Origin: Rugalucina vietnamica
Lineage: Eukaryota; Mollusca; Bivalvia; Lucinida; Lucinidae
Direction: 5' to 3'
DNA length: 64,000 nucleotides
NCBI GenBank assembly: GCA_964017185.1
Contig: OZ024879.1
Span: forward strand, 38,962,383 to 39,026,382
Shown here: piece by piece, positions 1-11,410 of the stretch
Numbering within the stretch: position 1 is the stretch's first letter
Layout of the letters: the number at the start of each line of letters is the position of its first letter
Notes under the pieces: generated by a model
Databases searched by the model: none
Told to the model about the DNA's origin: nothing
Seen by the model: the letters and a program-made list of their open reading frames with translations, nothing else
Made by a program: the position numbers and the translations under genes

Positions 1-2
1 CT

Positions 3-2612
3 GAAAATTCTGCATCTTTAATTGATATCATTATGACCTCGAATAGCACAAATTTACATCTTACTGGAGTTGGTGACCCATTTCTTTCACAAAATATTCG
101 TTTTCACTGTCCCATTTTTGGAATCTTAAACTTCTCAAAACCAAAAGTTAAAACCTTCGAAAGGCAAATTTGGCTATATAATCAGGGTAATTATGACCAG
201 ATGCGTGAGAAGGCTTCGTCCACAGATTGGGATTCATTTCAAAATGCTGATATAGATGTTTACGCCGAAAATATAACAAATCGCATAAATGAACTTTCCA
301 ATGAATGTATTCCGAATAAAACTGTAAAGATTAAACCTTCTAATCTCCCCTGGCTAACTACAACCATAAAAAGGTTAATTCGGAAACGAAAACGTCTTTT
401 TCGAAAAGCAAAGCAAACAAGTAATCCGGCTTCATGGCAAAAATTCCGCCGCTTGCGAAACAAAATAACATCCATGATACGACTTTCTAAACAAAACCAT
501 ATTAATACGTTGGCTGATAAACTTAAGTCAGAAACTCTTTCGTCTCGAGACTGGTGGCCCACCCTCAAACATTTTATTTCAACTAGCCAAACTTCCACAC
601 TACCCCCGCTTCAATGTAACGACGAATTGGTAACCGATGATACAGAAAAAGCTAATTTACTGAATGATTATTTCAGAGATCAAACTCTACTCGATGATTC
701 AAATGTTGAAGTGCCCTTTATTCAAGATTATCCGGTGACATCATATCTGAATGATATTAATCTAAATTCTGACGAAATAAGACAAGTCTTAAAATCATTG
801 CCTATCGGTAAAGCTTCTGGGCCAGACGGCATTAGTAACAGAGTGCTCAAAGAACTTTCTGATGAACTAGCTGCACCCTTATGCTCAGTTTTTAACCAGT
901 CGATACACGATGGATGTGTTCCCAAAATTTGGAAGTTGGCACATGTTAGTCCTATTCCTAAAAAGGAAGATATATCGTTAGTATCAAACCACAGGCCTAT
1001 TTCATTATTAAGCAATGTTTGTAAAGTTTTTGAACGTGTAATGTTTAAATATTTGTATAATCATTTAGTTGAAAATAATATATTGACCGCTTTTCAGTCG
1101 GGATTTGTACCAGGTGACTCGACGACAAACCAATTAACATTTTTATATGATGCCTTCTGCCGAGCTCTAGATGAGGAGAAGGAGATAAGGGTAGTGTTCT
1201 GTGATATCAGCAAAGCATTCGATCGTGTTTGGCACAAAGGTCTTGTTCGTAAATTGGAAGCTGCTGGTATTACAGGCACTACCCTTCGATGGTTTACTAA
1301 TTACTTAAAAGACAGAAAACAGCGGGTTGTCATTCCAGGGGCAAAATCGAACTGGAACTATATTCAAGCCGGGGTACCGCAAGGGTCCATTCTCGGTCCC
1401 ATTCTTTTTCTTATATATATTAATGATATTGTCTCAGATATACAAGCAAATATAAGATTATTCGCTGATGATACCAGCTTATATGTAATTGTAGAAGACC
1501 CAGATTCTGCTGCCTTATGTTTAAACACTGATCTAAATAAGATTTTCAACTGGGGAAAAGTTTGGTTAATTAAATTCAATTATTCAAAAAATGAATCCAT
1601 GATCCTCACTAGAAAAGTAATCAAACCTTATCATCCTCCAGTCTATATGGAAAATACTGAAATAGAAGAAGTTAATGCGCATAAACATTTAGGGATTATC
1701 TTTTCTAACGACTGCACTTGGCACAGTCATATAGACTATATTAAAGAAAAAGCATGGAAACGAATAAGTATTATGCGGAAACTCAAATTTGTTTTAGATT
1801 GGAAGTCTCTAGAAACGATTTATATATCTTTTATAAGACCAATCATAGAATACGGTGACACTATTTGGGATAACTGTGCTGAATATGAAAAAAGAGAACT
1901 AGATAAAATTCAAAATGAAGCTGCTCGCATAGTCTCTGGCGCAACAGCATTAGTTTCCTTGGAGTCTTTATATAATGATGTATGTTGGGAATCACTACAG
2001 GAAAGACGTACCAAACATAAACTAAATCTATTCTTCAAAATGCAGCATGATCTTGTTCCCGGTTACTTATCAGCACTTGTTCCGCCATCTGTCAGCGAAA
2101 TATCAAGGTATAATTTAAGAAACGCAAATGACTTTACTACTATACGTTGTAGTTCACAGCAATATTATTCAACTTTCATTCCATCAGTCGTTCGTGAATG
2201 GAATAATCTACCTGAAGAGGCAAAGCAAATAGGTTCATTGATCAGTTTTAAATTTTATCTAAATCGGGATAAGAAAAAAGTTCCTAAATACTATGGTATA
2301 GGTAAACGGAAGCTTCAAATTCTCCACACAAGATTACGCACAAAATGTAGCAGCCTTAATAATGACTTATTTCTCAAAAATATGACTGAATCAGCTCTTT
2401 GTGCTTGTGGTTCCATTGAAAATGCTCATCATTATTTCTTTACATGCGGTCGTTACGATATTCAAAGACGTGAAATGTTTGATCGTCTCTCTGAAATTCC
2501 AAATCTAAATCTTAAGAAACTCCTGTTTGGCGACGAAGCAATGTCATACCAAATAAATGTTAAAATTTTCCTAGAAGTACAAAAATATATTGAAAAAACT
2601 AGGCGCTTTTGA
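3..2612 (+). CDS. LINE reverse transcriptase ORF, 5' part outside the window
   Basis: Non-LTR retrotransposon polyprotein whose frame is open from the first bases; the first internal ATG is at 33. The opening residues resemble the end of an AP endonuclease domain (LIDIIMTSN, then HCPI). The RT core follows, with the finger motif (GKASGPDGI), the SLLSNVCKVFERV block, DISKAFDRVWH, the GVPQGSILGP block and the catalytic FADD at 1461-1472. The C-terminus has a Cys/His cluster (CACGS...HHYFFTC) near 2400-2450, typical of many LINEs. No stop interrupts about 870 codons, so the copy looks young. I place it in the I/Jockey/CR1 group without naming a clade. It lies in no host gene that I can see. Confidence 0.9.
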   Translation, partial: ENSASLIDIIMTSNSTNLHLTGVGDPFLSQNIRFHCPIFGILNFSKPKVKTFERQIWLYNQGNYDQMREKASSTDWDSFQNADIDVYAENITNRINELSNECIPNKTVKIKPSNLPWLTTTIKRLIRKRKRLFRKAKQTSNPASWQKFRRLRNKITSMIRLSKQNHINTLADKLKSETLSSRDWWPTLKHFISTSQTSTLPPLQCNDELVTDDTEKANLLNDYFRDQTLLDDSNVEVPFIQDYPVTSYLNDINLNSDEIRQVLKSLPIGKASGPDGISNRVLKELSDELAAPLCSVFNQSIHDGCVPKIWKLAHVSPIPKKEDISLVSNHRPISLLSNVCKVFERVMFKYLYNHLVENNILTAFQSGFVPGDSTTNQLTFLYDAFCRALDEEKEIRVVFCDISKAFDRVWHKGLVRKLEAAGITGTTLRWFTNYLKDRKQRVVIPGAKSNWNYIQAGVPQGSILGPILFLIYINDIVSDIQANIRLFADDTSLYVIVEDPDSAALCLNTDLNKIFNWGKVWLIKFNYSKNESMILTRKVIKPYHPPVYMENTEIEEVNAHKHLGIIFSNDCTWHSHIDYIKEKAWKRISIMRKLKFVLDWKSLETIYISFIRPIIEYGDTIWDNCAEYEKRELDKIQNEAARIVSGATALVSLESLYNDVCWESLQERRTKHKLNLFFKMQHDLVPGYLSALVPPSVSEISRYNLRNANDFTTIRCSSQQYYSTFIPSVVREWNNLPEEAKQIGSLISFKFYLNRDKKKVPKYYGIGKRKLQILHTRLRTKCSSLNNDLFLKNMTESALCACGSIENAHHYFFTCGRYDIQRREMFDRLSEIPNLNLKKLLFGDEAMSYQINVKIFLEVQKYIEKTRRF

Positions 2613-3225
2613 GACTGATTTTTCATGACCAGTGGAGATAAACCCTTCTTAAGCATATTACAATGCGAAATGTTGTTTTCAGTCGGCACTGTGTGCGACT
2701 TCTGGCCCATTTCCATCGGACACTGTTACAACCCCCCCCCCCCCCTTTTTCTGTTCTTATTCCGAAACAAACAATAAACCCATGTTTTTTGTTTGTTTGT
2801 TTTTTCTGCTCTCTTTTTGACATATTTGTGACTAGTATGTTAAAGTTTCAACGAAGCACTTATTCATTATGTAATACCACTCATATTGAATTACGTTTTA
2901 GCATTTAAAGTGATCACTAATATCATATTAAGTCAAATCTGTAAAATTGTATTCCATGTATAGTTATGTTTTTTTTTTTTCCTCCAATTTATTCATTCTG
3001 TTCCATTCTTTTCTCATATGTAAATGTATAACATCTCTGAAAGCTAAAATTTATTACGAAAAATGATTGTCGAAATGCACTCCGATATGTATGTAGCAAT
3101 AATGTTTGGGGAGATGAACTTAATAAGCTTTTACAGCTTCCGTTCAAATCCTATTGTACTGTTTGTGTATTTACATATGTAAATGTGTATGTTTATTAAT
3201 AGATCAAATAAATATGTTTAAACCA
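2613..3225 (+). mobile_element. 3' untranslated tail of the left-edge LINE
   Basis: Non-coding tail following the LINE stop codon, with a long C homopolymer at about 2731-2745 and an AATAAA signal at 3207-3212. The exact 3' end is uncertain and no poly(A) is visible. A family A element starts 67 bases further on. Confidence 0.55.
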
Positions 3226-3291
3226 ATTACATCTTATATGCAACAGGTTTAAGTACCACTGGGTTACGGCATCCCTCCGGATATATAAGAT

Positions 3292-3525
3292 GAGCCGCCT
3301 CGTGGGAAAACCAACAATGTGGTTTCCGAACAGGTCGGACACAAACCGGGCTGTACAAGCACAGAAAAGAGCTAGAAGCTTGAAATTTCGGATTTAAGTA
3401 GAAGAGGAATAGTACTATCCGAGTAGCGAAAACAAAGGCGCTGATCAGCTTCGCGGTTACCGCAAAGCTGATCTGCGTCTTTGTTTTCGCATATGCAGAT
3501 TGTTGGTTTTCCCACGAGGTGGCTC
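3292..3525 (+). mobile_element. Family A palindromic element, copy A1
   Basis: Family A is a ~235-bp non-autonomous element. Its inverted ends read GAGCCGC...GAGAAAACC and GGTTTTCTC...GCGGCTC. An internal block contains CTTGAAATTTCGGATTTAAG, and near one end sits a hairpin (AAAACAAAGGCGC...GCGCCTTTGTTTT). Here the plus orientation has the AAATTTCGG block first. This copy is complete and its hairpin loop is of the TTCGC type. Confidence 0.85.
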
Positions 3526-3925
3526 CGATGTTCTTACAAGTCAAGTCATACATGACAGTGCAGGTTTACGCATCATTAGATATGCAACGTTTTGAATGAA
3601 AAGGGAATTTGAGTTTAAATTTGAAACGTGATACAAGATGTCTAGTGACCTTAGAAAAGAAATGTGCGCTTTAATATCGTACTTTCCAATCGCTTTTAAA
3701 TAATGTTTATATACCAAAAAAGACAGACACGAATGATAAACGCTGGGAATGAATTAAGACAGGTATAGTCATAAAGATGGCAAGGTCAGACAGACGGCTA
3801 GAAAGATGGGCTATTATTATCATCAAAAGACAGACAGACAGGCAGACACTGAGAAACAAGCAGACAAACAGACACATGGACGGACGGACAGACCATTACA
3901 AACATAGGCAGACATAGAAACCTGA
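3526..3925. other. No gene seen
   Basis: AT-rich sequence without a convincing exon. From about 3720 it becomes rich in GACA-type short repeats. Confidence 0.4.
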
Positions 3926-3971
3926 AAAGACAGACAGACAGACAGACAGACAAATAGGCATGCAGGCAGGC

Positions 3972-4037
<66 letters not shown>
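3926..4037. repeat. (GACA)n, (GGCA)n then (GA)n microsatellite
   Basis: Compound simple repeat: GACA and GGCA units, then a pure GA run from about 3976 to 4037. It lies just inside the intron after the PAF acetylhydrolase exon, about 35 bases from its donor. Confidence 0.95.
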
Positions 4038-4041
<4 letters not shown>

Positions 4042-4074
4042 ACACAAACTAATAGATTAACAAAAACTACTTAC

Positions 4075-4239
4075 AAATATGTCTGTTTTCTCTATAGGAT
4101 AATACAGCCTGAAGAACACCCCCGTCTCCGTGTTGTCACTCATGATATCGACGCACCCCACGGAGTATTCCCCCGTAGCCGGGGGTAGGTGACGCCGAAC
4201 CCTCTCCGGCTTGCCGTCATCCATCCAAAACGACGTCAT
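4075..4239 (-). CDS. Platelet-activating factor acetylhydrolase, first coding exon (partial gene)
   Basis: A 55-residue exon. It encodes LPPATGEYSVGCVDIM, then GVFFRLYYP, matching the conserved N-terminus of the PAF acetylhydrolase family (compare YSVGCTDLM...LRLYYP in plasma PLA2G7 and the similar start of PAFAH2). These lipases release acetate or oxidised short acyl chains from the sn-2 position of phospholipids. The start at 4239 is the first ATG after an in-frame upstream stop and has A at -3. The donor GTAAGT begins at 4074, in phase 0. No signal peptide precedes the conserved block, which fits the intracellular PAFAH2 type better than the secreted one. The GXSXG catalytic region is not in the window; the remaining exons must lie left of base 1. 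Confidence 0.8.
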
Positions 4240-4263
4240 GTTACGACTTTCAGCCTTGGTCAA

Positions 4264-5042
4264 GTGTTTATGAACTTAGCCTTTGGTTTTCATCATCCCG
4301 CTATTCCCCATATGATCAAGTCCTGTGGCTCTTCCCCAAATGATTGGTTTTGTGGATTAACGAAGTCTCAAATATCTTTCTGTAAAATAAGTCACTTCAT
4401 AAAATTCTAGAATTTTTTGTAACATAAAAATTCGTTGTCCTACTTGAACGATACTCTTGAATACGCACAGGCACACACTCCAATGTAGTTTCTATGGCCG
4501 GTTTTCAAACCACTTTTTTCTGCTTATCAAGTCAGACCTGTATATTACATATAAGCAAAATATTCTTATCCCACTAGTTGTCTAACACGTTTTAAACTTG
4601 ACTTTTCATATTTCCTTCGTTTATAAAGATTGTGCAATTCGACCCTTATCGAAAATTTTAACCGGTTCAGATCAGTTTGTTATATTAATACCAGTATTGC
4701 ATTCATAAAAGGTGTTTTCTTTCAAAAAACACTTACACCCACAATATTTGATAAGGTTAGCTTTGTAACGCGGCATGAGACATATATGGTATAATTTTGT
4801 GGTTGAAATATTTTATATGTTTGCATATGCTATGTATCAGTGATTCAATGAAAGGCCTACGCAAATTGCTTTTTTCACTGTCATCAGCAAAATACTTTGT
4901 AAAAACTTTACACCGCTGTAAAACAAAAATGCATTAAAGCTACTACTTAACAACCGCCTATCTGTCAACAAGCGATCGGTTCGAACTAGCTCGGTGTCGA
5001 TCGGTCCGCCTCTATTTAAGACAGACTTTGTTAAAGATTCTC
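4264..5042. other. Upstream of the acetylhydrolase exon, nothing recognised
   Basis: Non-coding, AT-rich. It should contain the 5' UTR or promoter of the acetylhydrolase gene if 4239 is the true start, but I see no defined element. Confidence 0.35.
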
Positions 5043-5314
5043 CATCAGGAAAAACAATTCCGTGAAATGTAAATATACCGCATAAACCCCTTATATATAG
5101 CCAGTTAGGGGTATGCATGCAGGGTATACCTATTTTTCTTATTGTTGCTCCCAAACATAGATTGTGGGTACTCGTTAGAACCGCCTCGTCGAGGCGATTC
5201 TAACGTGTTCCCACAATCTATGTTTTGTGCAAAAATAAGAAAAATATCAAACATGTTCTACTGATTTACAACTAAAAAAATCTCTGTATGTTGCATGGGC
5301 GTGTTTTCGTAATG
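5043..5314 (+). mobile_element. Family B palindromic element, copy B1
   Basis: Family B is ~265 bp. One end reads CATCAGGAAAACATGTCCGTG and the other CATGGGCAAGTTTTCGTAATG, an imperfect inverted pair of about 29 bp. The centre is a palindrome: GATTGTGGGTAC, then AGAACCGCCTCG and its complement, then GTACCCACAATC. Plus orientation starts with CATCAGG. This copy has the full centre. Confidence 0.8.
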
Positions 5315-5789
5315 TAAACCTGAATCATAGCTTATTCTTGCAGTTGCCAATGATTACCAGCAATTTAAAGATGCTGAATGCACTTTATTCTAGCATAATC
5401 TGTCAAATATAATCAGTGAAAATACCTACAAACAAAATTTCCTTAATCATAATAAAATCTAACGTTTGATATCCGAATATCAGATTTATGGTCTAGGGTT
5501 AATATCGATAACTTTGCGGCTTAAAGTTTTATGAATGAAATAGATCGAAGAATTATGAAATAAACAACAGAAATACCTGTACTTTATCCGTTGTAATATA
5601 CTCGTTTCCGTGTTTATTTCTAGTTTTTCCGTATTTATTTCTCATTCACTCAATCATATGGTAACATTCTACACACACAGCTAATCAGGTAAAGTGTTTC
5701 TCATCAAAATAACATAGATGTATGTTTTGGCAACGAGTCGCGGTATTAATTCTTTATTGATATTTCACAACGAAATGGACTTGACATAT
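5315..5789. other. No gene seen
   Basis: AT-rich interval between copies B1 and A2. I recognise no exon, RNA gene or repeat. Confidence 0.35.
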
Positions 5790-6021
5790 GAGCCGCTGCA
5801 TGGGAAAACCTACAATGTGCATAGGCGAAAACAAAGGCGCAGATAAGCTTTGCAGTAACTGTGAACCTGATCAGCGCCTTTGTTTCCGCCACACGGATAG
5901 TACAATTCCTCTACTTTCTAAATCCAAAATTTCTAGCCTCTAACCATCTTCTGTGACTGTAAAGCACGGTTTGTCGGACCTGGTCGAATCCCAAACTGTT
6001 GGTTTTCTCATGCACAGGCTC
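5790..6021 (-). mobile_element. Family A element, copy A2
   Basis: Complete minus-orientation copy. The hairpin stem is slightly imperfect (TTTGCAG on one arm, CTGTGAA on the other). Confidence 0.8.
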
Positions 6022-6189
6022 ACATAGTTGACATAGCGCAAGAAAATCCTTTTAGAACATGTATTCTTAATCTCTTTTTAAATAGTTTCCCCGATGTTTA
6101 TAAATATTTTGCCATTTTGATTTATATATTTAAAAGTACGGGAACGCATTCGTACTCATTATAAGCCTTCTTGATGTTACAGTTAATAG

Positions 6190-6454
6190 CATCAGGATAA
6201 CATGTCCGTGTAATGTATACCCTCTTAAACCCCACCTTTATTATGTAGTAAAAATATGGTGTACTGGGGTACATACCTATATCTCTTTCTTATTTTTGAT
6301 CCAAAACATATAGATTGTGGGTACACCTTTAACGTGTACCCACACTCAATTTTTGGAGCGAAAATATTAAAAATACCAAAATTTTTCAGATGAAATTTTC
6401 AATTTTTACCGCTGGAAAAAAATCTGTATATTGCATGGGCGTGTCTTCGTAATG
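6190..6454 (+). mobile_element. Family B element, copy B2
   Basis: Runs from CATCAGG to CGTAATG. The central palindrome is shorter than in B1. A TA-flanked element begins immediately after its right end. Confidence 0.75.
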
Positions 6455-6457
6455 GTA

Positions 6458-7161
6458 TGGTGGAACCTTCGAAATTCGGGGCAATTCGAAAATCGGGGTA
6501 ATTTATGTTTCTCACAGTTTCTCTCTCTATGTGAAGTGTTTTGAGAAGTTTTAACCCCACTTGAAACATAGATGTTTGCACTTTATATACCGTAGAGACT
6601 CACGCCAAGAGTTTGCAAAAGTGGGCGGGATTTTCCCTATACTTCATGTTGTATTTTTACTAGATGCTAGTAACTGATAAGCCGTAAGTCCTATATATAA
6701 TGGTATGACAACAATTTTGTACAAGTTCACAAGCATTTATATTTGCGCACCCATTTTTTCAACAATGAAGAAAAGGGAATTCTTAATAAAATATAGTCCC
6801 TTAGATTAATAACTCAAATACAAACCAGGCAGGATAGATAATTTCAAGTACCAGGAGTACTTTGGGGATGTCCAGTTCTACAAAAATACTGAAACCCTGG
6901 CTCTTCTGGCACCACTGGATAATTTTAATTTGAACTTTGTTTACTACTACACCGAATTTAGGATGGACTTTTCGTCAGCCTGGGCAATTCTAGTCAAGGA
7001 TATTTATGTTGACGCATGAAAGTGGTCAATTTCTAAATTGTTCACTAGTACAGCATATATGTCACTGACCATGTGCAAGAACTATTTTAAATTTGAGATG
7101 TAAGAGAGAGCTGCACTTTGGAACTAAACATTAACTACCCCGAATTTCGAAGGTACCATCA
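6458..7161. mobile_element. TA-flanked non-autonomous DNA transposon, ~704 bp
   Basis: Inverted ends: TGGTGGAACCTTCGAAATTC at the left; the right end reads TGATGGTACCTTCGAAATTC on the other strand. TA dinucleotides flank both ends (6456-6457, 7162-7163), as in Tc1/mariner-type insertion. No transposase frame is visible inside. Confidence 0.7.
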
Positions 7162-7164
7162 TAC

Positions 7165-7166
<2 letters not shown>

Positions 7167-7225
<59 letters not shown>
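7167..7225. repeat. (CT)n microsatellite
   Basis: Pure CT dinucleotide run of about 58 bases, immediately beyond the right end of the TA-flanked element. Confidence 0.95.
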
Positions 7226-7228
<3 letters not shown>

Positions 7229-8384
7229 TGTACCTTTAAATTCTCCAATTTTATGGAAATATGAATTCCGATGACGTCAGTCTAAGAAATATTTGAACAT
7301 GTCACCAACATGGGCCCCATGGAAGATTGGATATATCCAAATGGGTCACCGTCGTAAAATAAAGAAGTTTAATACTTACTACTTACTTATACCCTAGAAC
7401 CCGAAATCCTGTATCTCGCATATTTAGCATTTGAGGTGACATCTCCTGCTATAGTTGGTTTGAATGCATTTTTGGCTAGTCCTAACCTTCCCTAAGAAGG
7501 ATTGGGTGGGCTGCTCTGGAATTTTTTTTTGGCACGATAGTCTAATCAGGCGATGATGTATGGTACTGCTATGAAATAAGCTTTAAATCTAATAAACAGA
7601 CAACTATATACCTTTCCATTATCCAGTCATTTTCCCTGTCTGTATGACTTGCTTTTGTATTTTAAACAATTTTAGAAACTATTGATTTGATTATGAAACA
7701 CCTGTATTGCTAAAACATATTTCTGTATTAATATTTTTACCACTTAACATGTAAAATTACCCCACCCACCTTAATAATATGCATGTATGCGATTTTAATG
7801 TTAATCTTCTTATGGTTAGTTTGTTTTTAGCAATCTATCCTCTTTAACATGCTTAAACAATAGCCTGAAAAGCAATAAAAACTGTTTACTAAACTGTATG
7901 GACCTATACTTAAGGTTATACCTAAATGTGGTAATGCATCAATGGTATCAAACAGCGTAAATTCAACTACATGCACATTTGTACTAGTGAATATTTTCAC
8001 GAAGTCTTGGTTTGAAAATATTTCTAAATTAGACATTCTTCCTTTTCAATGACTGATTCAAGTTAATGGCAAAAGAAATGTGAACTAACAACTGATAAGT
8101 TGCCTCTATGCACAGGAGCGGTGGCTGCTACGCGACTGACAGCCCGATCAGACCATAACTAATTACCGAGGGTGTAATGCATTAAAACAATCCAGACTAT
8201 AATTATAAGTGAAGTTTGTGGCATTTTCTTAGAGCTGAATGTTGCATATTTAATCAATTTAGGTATATTTGGTAATGGTCAAGCTCAGTACAAACAAAAG
8301 ATACCAATTGTATGGACACTTAAGCATTATTTTGGAATATTTCTGATACTTACCTTACTATTCACTAAAATCAAATATTGTCTC

Positions 8385-8790
8385 TTATCCTAGATTACAA
8401 AAACCTGTATCTCTCGTATTTTGAGTTTGAGGTGACATCTGCTATAGCTGGTTTGAATGTTTTAAGTAGTCCTCACCTTCCCGATGAAGGATCAAGTGGG
8501 CTACTCTTGAATTTTATTTGGCATACTGCTCAAATTCATTGATGTATGGAGGTAGTGCTATGACAAAAAGCTACATGTATATATCCCATGAAAAGTCTGC
8601 TAAAATGTAGTATATAAATTGGTTCTTGTTTCTTATTTATTAGTTACTTTCCAATGCATTGTATATTGTTTGTAAGCAAAAGTATAAAGTGCAGTCTCAT
8701 TTTACACTAAAAACCTCCTGATCTTTTGAAAGTATGGCATTATTTCACACAGAATTACCCCACCAACTTTAAAACTCTGCATATTATTGA
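8385..8790 (+). repeat. Second copy of the left arm of the large element
   Basis: A direct, diverged copy of 7392-7790: CCTGTATCTC, GAGGTGACATC, GCTATAG, GGTTTGAATG, CCTCACCTTCCC and the downstream ATTACCCCACC all recur in order. The spacing between the two copies is about 1 kb. Confidence 0.7.
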
Positions 8791-8999
8791 TACTCTGTCT
8801 AAAAATTTCCGAAGTATTACTCCCATTTAAATGAAACTATAAATTATATTATGTTATTATATATCACAGGCAACTGTGCAGTGCCTTAGAAATACATGTA
8901 ATTGGGTGCCATTTGAAGCCTTACATGTCAATTAGCAGCCAATTTACAGGTAATTTTGTGAGTCAATGTCTTAAATATTTGTCTGCATTTTGCTCTTAT

Positions 9000-11410
9000 T
9001 TCTTAAAAATATTGAAAGATAAAGTCGCACGATTTATATATCTGAATATGGACCAATAGAGCATTGTCTTAGCAATCTTATGATGCCATCTACACCTCTA
9101 TAGGGCCATAAAAAGCCAAGACGCAGTAACGTTTGTAAGTATACCCCTTCAATTTTTCCTCATTTTTTCTCTAATTATTTAAGTTTTCATAAATATTTTT
9201 GAAAATTGAAATCACATAATTAATTTATTTGAACATAAAGAAAAAGACAGTTGTCTTGGATATCATTTTGCACCATTTTCAGCTCTTTATGGCCATTTGA
9301 GGCCATGATAGAAGGACTTTTGTATGAACACCCCATTATTGTTTCCGCATTTTTTCCCAATAAGTTTTACGCATGCATAAAATTATCAAAACATTTAATC
9401 GTATGGTTAATATATCTGAATACCAGCTAATGAGCGTTGATCACAGCAATCATTCAACGCCATTTTCAGCTATTTTGGGCCACCAGAGGCTGAGATACAA
9501 GAACTTATGTAAGTATACCCCTTAATTTTTTTCTCAATTTTTGTTTAAGTATTTATGTTTTCAATAATATTTTTGAAACTTGAAACCATATGAATAATTT
9601 ATATTATTACACTCAAATAGATAATTGTCTAAACAATCATTTGATGCAATTTTCAGCTCTTTATAATCATTGGTTGACTAGAAACAAGAACTTATGTAAG
9701 TATACCCCTTTATTTTTACCGCATTTTTCCTCCATCTTCTATGCCTTCACGAAAATTATTAGCACTCAGAGTCACTTTGATTTACATATATGAATACAAA
9801 CTCATAGAACAAAGCTAAAGCAATCTTTTGACACCACTTTCAGCTATTCCGGCCCATCAGCGGCCAAGATATAAGATTTTTTGTAGGTATACCCCATTTT
9901 ATTTCCCTCACTTTTTCTTTAATTATCTATGTTTTCAATAATATTTTTAAACTTGAACTCATTTTATTAATTCATCCGATTTCATACCAAAAGATAATTG
10001 TCATAGCAATTATTTAACACCATTTTCAGCTTTTTACGGTCATCTGATGCCATGATACAAGCACTTTTGTATGTATACTCTGCCATCGTTTCCACATTTT
10101 TCTTCTATATTTTTTATGTATTCATAAAAATCATTAATACATTTAATCATATGGTTTATATATCTGAATACCAACCAACGTCCCTTGGTCAAAGCAGTCA
10201 TTTAAAATAATTTTCAGCCATTTTGTGCCACAAGAGGCCGAGATGCAAGAACTTAAGTAATAGTTTCTGAAAGTTTTGAAACTTGAAATTATATGATTAT
10301 CTGATAACAAACCAATAAATAGTTGTCTACACAATTGTTTGATGCCATTTTCTGCTCTTTATAATCATTGTTTGATTAGAAACAGGAACTTTTGTAAGAA
10401 TACCCCTTTATTTTTCTGTCATTTTTCATCCATCTTCTATGCCTTCATAAAAATCATCACCACTAAGAGTCATGTGATTTATATAATATTATATGAATAC
10501 AAGCTTAAAGAACAACGTCAAAGCAATCATTTGTTTCCATTTTCAACTATTCAGGCTCGTAAGAGACCAATGCAAGATACAAGCTTTTTTGTGCATATGT
10601 CCCTTTACTTTTTCCACATTTTCCCCATATCTTCTATGCCTTCATAAAATATTACAACTTTGAGTCAATTCAATTCAATTCAAACTTTATTTCACTCAGT
10701 CCATCATATAAATGGCAATATGAGGTAAAGTAAAACACTTTGACAATGGAGGCTCTAAAGAGTCACATGATTTATGTATATGAATACAAGCTTTTATATC
10801 AAAATCAAAGCAATCATTTGACACCATTTTCAGCTATTCATAAGTATACCCCTTTTATTTTTCCTCATTTTGTTTTCTTTAATTATCTATGATTTCAAAA
10901 ATAGATTTAAACTTTTAAATCATAATTATTAATTAATCCGATTTCATACCAATAGATAATTATCTCAGCAATTATTTTACACTATTTTCAGCTCTAAATG
11001 AGCATTGAATGCCTAGAAACAAGAACTTTTCGGTGTATACACATTTTATTTGTTCGCACTGTTCCTCTTTTTTCAATGCATTCATCAAAATATTAATATT
11101 TTAAGCCATAAGATTAATTTATCTGAAAACCAGCCTATAGAACCAAGTCTAAGTAATCATAAAACACCATTTCAGTTTAGAGCTGTCAGAGGCAGAGATA
11201 CCAGAACTTTTGTAGGTATACCTCTTTATTTTTTCCATTATTTTGCATAAGTGTTTGTTTGTTTGTTAGTTTCATAACTTTTTCTTGACTCTTTAAGCCT
11301 CATGATTATATATCTGACAGTGACCGACTTTACATTGTTTCAACATTTTTTTCGATACCATTTCCAGCCTTTACCGTTAGAAGCTGAAGTACAATAACTT
11401 TGAACAGACC
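9000..11410 (+). repeat. Diverged tandem satellite, ~187-bp unit, about 12 units
   Basis: A unit containing GTAAGTATACCCC, TTTTTCCTCATTTTT, a TCTGAATACCA.CC block and CCATTTTCAGCT recurs with the GTATACCCC anchor near 9137, 9321, 9508, 9697, 9886, 10070, 10397, 10595, 10838, 11032 and 11213. One unit is shortened near 10255 and one carries a retroelement insert at 10668-10759. Units differ by tens of percent, so the array is old. There is no coding potential; the repeated 'MCR/LFP' style short frames are a by-product of the unit. Confidence 0.8.
10668..10759 (-). mobile_element. 5'-truncated retroelement 3' end with (ATTGA)n tail
   Basis: A 92-bp insert in a satellite unit, flanked by a 6-bp duplication GAGTCA (10662-10667 and 10760-10765). 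On the minus strand it ends in AATAAAGTTTGAATTGAATT, i.e. a polyadenylation-like motif followed by short tandem repeats, as in CR1/RTE-type LINE or SINE tails. The parent family is not identified. Confidence 0.6.

Noticed and set aside
3823-4047. Frame encoding a Ser/Leu repeat protein on the minus strand
   Set aside because: It is only the translation of the GA and GACA microsatellites.
9590-11250. Several open frames of 60-100 codons across 9.5-11.3 kb
   Set aside because: They recur with the satellite unit, have no conserved domain and change frame from unit to unit.
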